Source: Buchnera aphidicola (Cinara pseudotaxifoliae) (lineage in GTDB: Bacteria; Pseudomonadota; Gammaproteobacteria; Enterobacterales; Enterobacteriaceae). Taken from it: 64,000 nucleotides of DNA. The stretch is taken from assembly GCF_900128595.1 (NCBI RefSeq), contig NZ_LT635893.1:382628-446627 (forward strand), given 5' to 3'. The notes beneath the pieces are model-generated. The model was not told the DNA's origin. It saw only the letters and a program-made list of their open reading frames with translations, and searched no databases. The first letter of the stretch is position 1, and each line of letters begins with the position of its first letter. This document shows positions 60,028-64,000 of this stretch, piece by piece. Position numbers and translations under genes: made by a program.

Positions 60028-61522
60028 AAAAAAAAAAAATTATCATAGGAATAGATTTTGGAACTACATATTGTTTAGTATCTACTGTAATAAACAATAA
60101 AACAGTTATTTTAAAAGCATTTAATAAAAAAAAATTTTTTCCTACAATAATACATTTTAAAAAAAATCACACTATTATAGGTTGGAAAGCTCAAAAATTT
60201 TTACATACAGATGTTGAAAACACCATCACATCTATAAAAAGATTTATTGGAATTTCATATTCTGAATTAAAAAAAAAAAAATAAATATTCCGTATAAAAT
60301 ATCTTGTAACAAAAATAACGAACTAACCTTTCATACAAATGCAGGAGAAATAACTGTTTCTGATATCATTCAAAAAATTTTTACTTATATTAAAAATAAA
60401 ATAGAAAAAAAATTCCAAACATCTATTTGTGGAGTCATTATAACAGTTCCGGCATACTTTAATAATATACAAAAAAAAATAATCAGAAAATCTGCAAAAT
60501 TAAGCAAAATAAAGCTATTAAGACTATTAAATGAACCAACTGCAGCAGCTGTTGCTTATGGTTTAGAAAAAAAAAGAAAAGGATTTATTTGTATATATGA
60601 TATAGGGGGAGGTACATTTGACATATCTATTTTAAAGATATCAGAAGGAATTTTTGAGGTTCTTTCAACTAATGGTGATTGTCAATTAGGAGGAGATGAT
60701 TTCGATAATCTATTAGCTTGTTTTTTATATTCTAAAATGAAGAAAAAACCATTTTTTACTCAAAAATTATTTAAAACATTACTTATTATTGCTGAAAAAA
60801 TCAAAATTCAATTAAGCAAAAAATCATTTGTTACAATGAAATTTTTAAACTCACAAATAAACTGTTCAGTTTTAGAATTCAATAAATTAATTTATCCGTA
60901 TGTTCAAAAAACATTAAGCATATTGAAGCAAGCATTACAAGATGCTAAAATAAAAAAAAAGCAAGTTAAAGATATAATTTTAGTTGGCGGATCTACTTAC
61001 ATTCCTTTAATTCGTAAAAAAATTCATGATTTTTTTAAAAAAAAACCTTCACAGTTAATTAATCCGATAGAAGTAGTCGCTTGTGGAGCAGGATTACAAG
61101 CAAATTTTTTACATTATAAAAGAAACCAAAATATACAATCAATATTATTATTAGACATAATACCCATTTCTATTGGAATCGAATTACTAGGCGGGATTAT
61201 GGAAAAAATGATAGTAAAAGGATCAAAAATACCTACTGAAGTAGTAAAAATATTTACTACATTTAAGGATAATCAAACAGGATTTTGTATAAACATTTTT
61301 CAAGGAGAAAATAAATACGTAAAAAATTGCAAACTACTAAAAAAATTTAAAATCAAAAAATTACCACCTAAAAAAGCAGGAGAAATAAAGATAATTATTA
61401 TATTTCATATAGACGTAGATGGTTTATTGTCTGTAATAGTACAAGAAAAAATATCTAAAATTAAACATAGAGTCAAAATGGATACTGTATATCATTACAA
61501 AAATAATGACAAAAAAAAATAA
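60024..61522 (+). CDS. hscA: Chaperone HscA, frameshifted in a 13-A tract and lacking the lid
   Basis: Hsp70-type chaperone for IscU. The first frame (86 codons) has IIIGIDFGTTYCLVSTV...ITSIKRFIGIS and stops right after a run of 13 A at 60269-60281. The next frame continues without a stop from 60281: VIITVPAYFNNIQKK, LNEPTAAAVAYGL, YDIGGGTFDISIL, DIILVGGSTYIPLIRK, and the beta substrate-binding domain (LLDIIPISIGIELLGG...TTFKDNQTGF). One extra A (or two fewer) restores about 500 residues. E. coli HscA has 616; the C-terminal helical lid is absent. A second 13-A run follows the start codon (60027-60039). Confidence 0.9.
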
Positions 61523-61627
61523 TGTATATTACATTATCAAAAAAATTTAAAAAAGATATGAAAATATCAATGGATGTTTTCTTATAAAAAATATTATTAT
61601 AAATTATTTAAAATATGGAAATGAATT

Positions 61628-61960
61628 ATGCCAAATATAATCTTTTATCCTCATAAATTTATATTACCAAAAGGATTATCTGTACAAGGAAAAACAGGAG
61701 AAACAATTCTTGACATAGCTTTATCTAATAAAATAAAAATGGAACATGCATGTGAAAAATCATGTGCATGTTGTACATGCCATTGCATTATTAGAAAAGG
61801 TTTTTCTTCTTTGTCTCCTTGCTACGAAAAAGAAGAAGATTTACTAGACAAAGCGTGGGGTTTAGAGAAGCATAGTCGATTAGGGTGTCAGGCTCGTTTA
61901 GGAACGGAAGACATAGAGGTGGAAATACCTTTATACCATGTAAACCATACTAATGAATAA
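61628..61960 (+). CDS. fdx: [2Fe-2S] ferredoxin of the Isc system
   Basis: Electron donor for cluster assembly. 110 residues (E. coli 111). Ligand region ACEKSCACCTCHC and second-part GCQARL; DKAWGLEKHSRLGCQAR is typical. One residue in the ligand loop that is Thr in E. coli (CACTTC) is Cys here (CACCTC). iscX, the usual next gene, is absent. Confidence 0.96.
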   Translation: MPNIIFYPHKFILPKGLSVQGKTGETILDIALSNKIKMEHACEKSCACCTCHCIIRKGFSSLSPCYEKEEDLLDKAWGLEKHSRLGCQARLGTEDIEVEIPLYHVNHTNE

Positions 61961-61967
61961 ATTAAAT

Positions 61968-63347
61968 TTATTTTCTGTTTTTTTTATGAATATATGGATT
62001 AATATTATTTTTAAAAAATAACTTAATGGGTGTATTCTGGATTTGTAGTTCTTTTTGAAAAAAATGCATTAAATATTTTTTATATGTTAATGGTATATGT
62101 TGTATTTGAGTACCATGGATGATAATAAATATTGGATTTTTCTGTCCAAGATGTGCATATTTTAATCGTATTACTTTTCCAGTTACACCCGAAGGTAAAG
62201 GGTGTTGTAATATCGCTTGATTTAAAATATTTGTCAAATATGAAGTGCTAAAAGTTTTCAAAGACTCTTTATAAATAATATTTATTTGATTTATAATTTT
62301 AGACATTCCTGTTTTATATAATGCAGTCATATAAATAACAGTGATGTTTTTAATAAATCGTAAACGATTTTTAATAAAATTTTTAATTTTTGTTTTTTTA
62401 GTCAATGAAATTAAATCCCACTTGTTTAAGACAATAAAAAAAGATTTTCCAGATTTTATAGTAGTATGAATTATAGATAAATCTTGCGCACATACTCCTA
62501 CAAAAGCATCTATAACAATAACTACAACTTGATTACGTTGAATTATATTAATAGAATTTTTTTCAGATATATGCTCTAAAAAAGTACTCCTTTTGTTTCT
62601 TTTTTTTATTCCTGCAGTATCTGTAAAAATATATTCAATATTTTTATAATACAAAGAATCTTTAATAATATCTCTTGTAGTGCCTGGAATAGGACTAGTA
62701 ATCATTCTATTTTTATTTAATAAACTATTAATTAAAGTAGATTTTCCTGAATTCGGTTTTCCTAAAAAACAAACATTTATACAAATTTCAGATTTAAATG
62801 AATTATAAAAAATATCTTTATTATATTTTTTTTCAAATATTTCTTTATAAAAAATCCATATTTTTTCAAAAAAATCAGATATCCCGGAACGATGAAGTAT
62901 GGAAATTTTACAAATTTTTTCAATCCCAAAATTATAAAAATCAACCACATGACTATTTAAGTTAATTTTATCAATTTTATTTATCAATAAAAAAATCGGT
63001 TTATTAGTTTTTCTTATTTTTTTTAATATAAAAAAATCTAAATGTGTTACTCCTGTGTATGCATCAACTACAAAAATCAAAAAATTCGATTCATACATTG
63101 CTATTCTAGTTTGCTTATATGAATCTATTTGTAAACTTTCTTTTCCTTCTAGTTTTTCTATATATTCAATACCTGCGGTATCAATGACACAAAATTTATG
63201 ATTTTTAATAAAAAAAAAACCATAATTTCTATCACGTGTAGTCTGTTTTGTACTACTAACAAGAGAAGAATTATTTTGAGTTAAAAAATTAAATATACTA
63301 GATTTTCCTACATTTGATCTACCTACTAAAGTAATTTTTAGGATCAT
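61968..63347 (-). CDS. der: Ribosome-assembly GTPase Der
   Basis: Tandem-GTPase (EngA) needed for 50S assembly. ATG 63347 (MILKITLVGRSNVGKSS) gives 459 residues (E. coli 490). Two G domains: GRSNVGKSS/DTAGIEY/NKID and GKPNSGKST/DTAGIKKR/NKWD, then a KH-like domain with HPLPSGVTGKVIRLKYAHLGQKNP. The longer open frame to 63407 is just overlap with yfgM. Its ATG shares a base with the yfgM stop (TAATG). Confidence 0.95.
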   Translation of the reverse strand: MILKITLVGRSNVGKSSIFNFLTQNNSSLVSSTKQTTRDRNYGFFFIKNHKFCVIDTAGIEYIEKLEGKESLQIDSYKQTRIAMYESNFLIFVVDAYTGVTHLDFFILKKIRKTNKPIFLLINKIDKINLNSHVVDFYNFGIEKICKISILHRSGISDFFEKIWIFYKEIFEKKYNKDIFYNSFKSEICINVCFLGKPNSGKSTLINSLLNKNRMITSPIPGTTRDIIKDSLYYKNIEYIFTDTAGIKKRNKRSTFLEHISEKNSINIIQRNQVVVIVIDAFVGVCAQDLSIIHTTIKSGKSFFIVLNKWDLISLTKKTKIKNFIKNRLRFIKNITVIYMTALYKTGMSKIINQINIIYKESLKTFSTSYLTNILNQAILQHPLPSGVTGKVIRLKYAHLGQKNPIFIIIHGTQIQHIPLTYKKYLMHFFQKELQIQNTPIKLFFKNNINPYIHKKNRK

Positions 63348-63841
63348 TATATTGATCTCTTTCTTAAATAAATATATTTTCTGTATTCCTGAAATAACGG
63401 TTTCCATACACGATCATTAACACAGTTAATAATCTCTAGGGCAGAGGAAAAGTCTTTTTTTTTAACGTATATTTTTACTAAATTTAGTTTTATATAAAAA
63501 ATTAAATTTTCTTCTTGAGTAATGAGTAAAATTTTTTTTAATACATCAGCAGCTTGTGTATATTTTTTTTTTTGAAATAATTGTTTAGATAAATTAACTC
63601 CAATTAATACAGAATATATATTGCGATTTTTTTTTAAAAAATTCTGTTTATGGCTGACTAGATCAGTTTTTTTTTTTAAATTATCCACTATGTCTTTAAA
63701 TTCTTCAATATTTTTTTTGCTACTATTTAATTCATGATTTTTTCTCATTACAATTGTACAGATTGATAATGAAAAAAAAACTAAAAAAAACAAAAAGTAA
63801 GAGTATTTTTTTAAAAATCCTATAAAATTATTTCTTTTCAT
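63347..63841 (-). CDS. yfgM: YfgM-like membrane-anchored TPR protein
   Basis: 164 residues with an N-terminal membrane segment (YFLFFLVFFSLSICTIV, about 15-32) and a TPR-like periplasmic part: NIYSVLIGVNLSKQLFQKKKYTQAADVLKK and ENLIFYIKLNLVKIYVKKKDFSSALEIIN, which match YfgM, a SecYEG/PpiD-associated periplasmic chaperone in E. coli. Shorter than E. coli (206), mainly at the C-terminus and in the first cytoplasmic residues. Directly upstream of der; bamB between them is lost. Confidence 0.8.
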   Translation of the reverse strand: MKRNNFIGFLKKYSYFLFFLVFFSLSICTIVMRKNHELNSSKKNIEEFKDIVDNLKKKTDLVSHKQNFLKKNRNIYSVLIGVNLSKQLFQKKKYTQAADVLKKILLITQEENLIFYIKLNLVKIYVKKKDFSSALEIINCVNDRVWKPLFQEYRKYIYLRKRSI

Positions 63842-64000
63842 ATGTTTTCAACACTGATATTTTCAAGAATGAATTTTTTTTTCTTAAATTATTAAAAATA
63901 ATAACATATTTATTTCTTTTTTCCAAATTTTTTTAAAAATACTGAACATGCAGTCTATCCTTTCTCTTTTTAGACAACTAATTTTTTAGTTTTTTTGTTT
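63842..64000. other. Non-coding right edge
   Basis: 159 bases up to the window edge with only very short frames on either strand. I see no recognisable gene end or tRNA. hisS, upstream of yfgM in E. coli, cannot be recognised here. Confidence 0.45.

Noticed and set aside
60737..61522. A separate 261-codon gene starting at the internal ATG 60737
   Set aside because: The same frame is open back to 60281 and encodes Hsp70 motifs upstream of this ATG; it is the second half of frameshifted hscA.
63842..64000. 3' end of hisS at the right edge
   Set aside because: Hisses of weak similarity (a basic stretch with Leu-Arg) appear in one frame, but a stop interrupts it and the alignment is not convincing.
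1..64000. CRISPR arrays, insertion sequences, prophage or toxin-antitoxin modules
   Set aside because: No spaced direct repeats, transposase motifs, integrase or toxin families were seen; A/T repeats are short and irregular.

Overview
The window looks like a stretch of a Buchnera-type chromosome, i.e. a gammaproteobacterial obligate endosymbiont of aphids. Base composition is extremely A+T-rich, and proteins are enriched in Lys, Ile and Asn. Almost every gene is a recognisable enterobacterial orthologue in shortened E. coli-like order. There are no insertion sequences, prophage genes, CRISPR arrays or transcription-factor genes. Host-provisioning genes are kept: ilvC and ilvD (branched-chain amino acids), dapF (lysine), aroB, aroK, aroE and rpe (aromatic precursors). 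The genus assignment is an inference from gene content and order; I could not run a search.

Layout. 1-1650: start of aroE (minus), then def-fmt (plus). 1750-20090: one minus-strand block carrying the alpha, spc, S10 and str ribosomal operons in textbook order, from rpsL-rpsG-fusA-tuf through rpsJ...rpsQ and rplN...rpmJ to rpsM...rplQ. 20200-25100: tusDCB, then aroK-aroB-rpe-trpS. 25300-36170: tRNA-Ser, nfuA, bioH, ssb, dusA, dnaB, ruvX, hemW, trmB, a mutY-yggX fused gene and sbcB. 36260-42780: tRNA-Asn, tRNA-Ile(CAU), a decayed dut, rplI-rpsR-rpsF, miaA, pgi, orn, tRNA-Gly, rpmE. 43010-49150: hslVU, zapB, fpr, an orphan acidic protein, a frameshifted dapF and cyaY. 49160-57460: tRNA-Pro/His/Arg, rho, trxA, rep, ilvC, ilvD, tRNA-Trp. 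57725-63841: iscS-iscU-hscB-hscA(frameshifted)-fdx, then yfgM-der on the minus strand.

How it works together. About half of the window is translation machinery (27 ribosomal proteins of the S10-spc-alpha blocks plus S7, S12, L9, S6, S18, L31, EF-G, EF-Tu, tRNA modification and charging, formyl-Met handling). A second theme is a slimmed iron-sulphur system (IscS, IscU, HscB, HscA, Fdx, CyaY, NfuA, Fpr, and YggX fused to MutY) that would serve Fe-S clients in the same window such as IlvD, MutY and HemW. Regulators and several partners are gone: no iscR, iscA or iscX, no priB, no bamB, no leuT.

The most unusual things are decay and rescue features rather than a new multigene system. Two apparently essential genes (dapF and hscA) are interrupted by frameshifts exactly inside homopolymer tracts, and both need the same +1 (or -2) correction. 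HscA also lacks its substrate-binding lid. MutY and YggX form one continuous reading frame, which also carries an 18-A run. Dut has lost key active-site motifs and its C-terminus. A 299-residue acidic, Lys-poor protein with a good ribosome-binding site has no family I can name.
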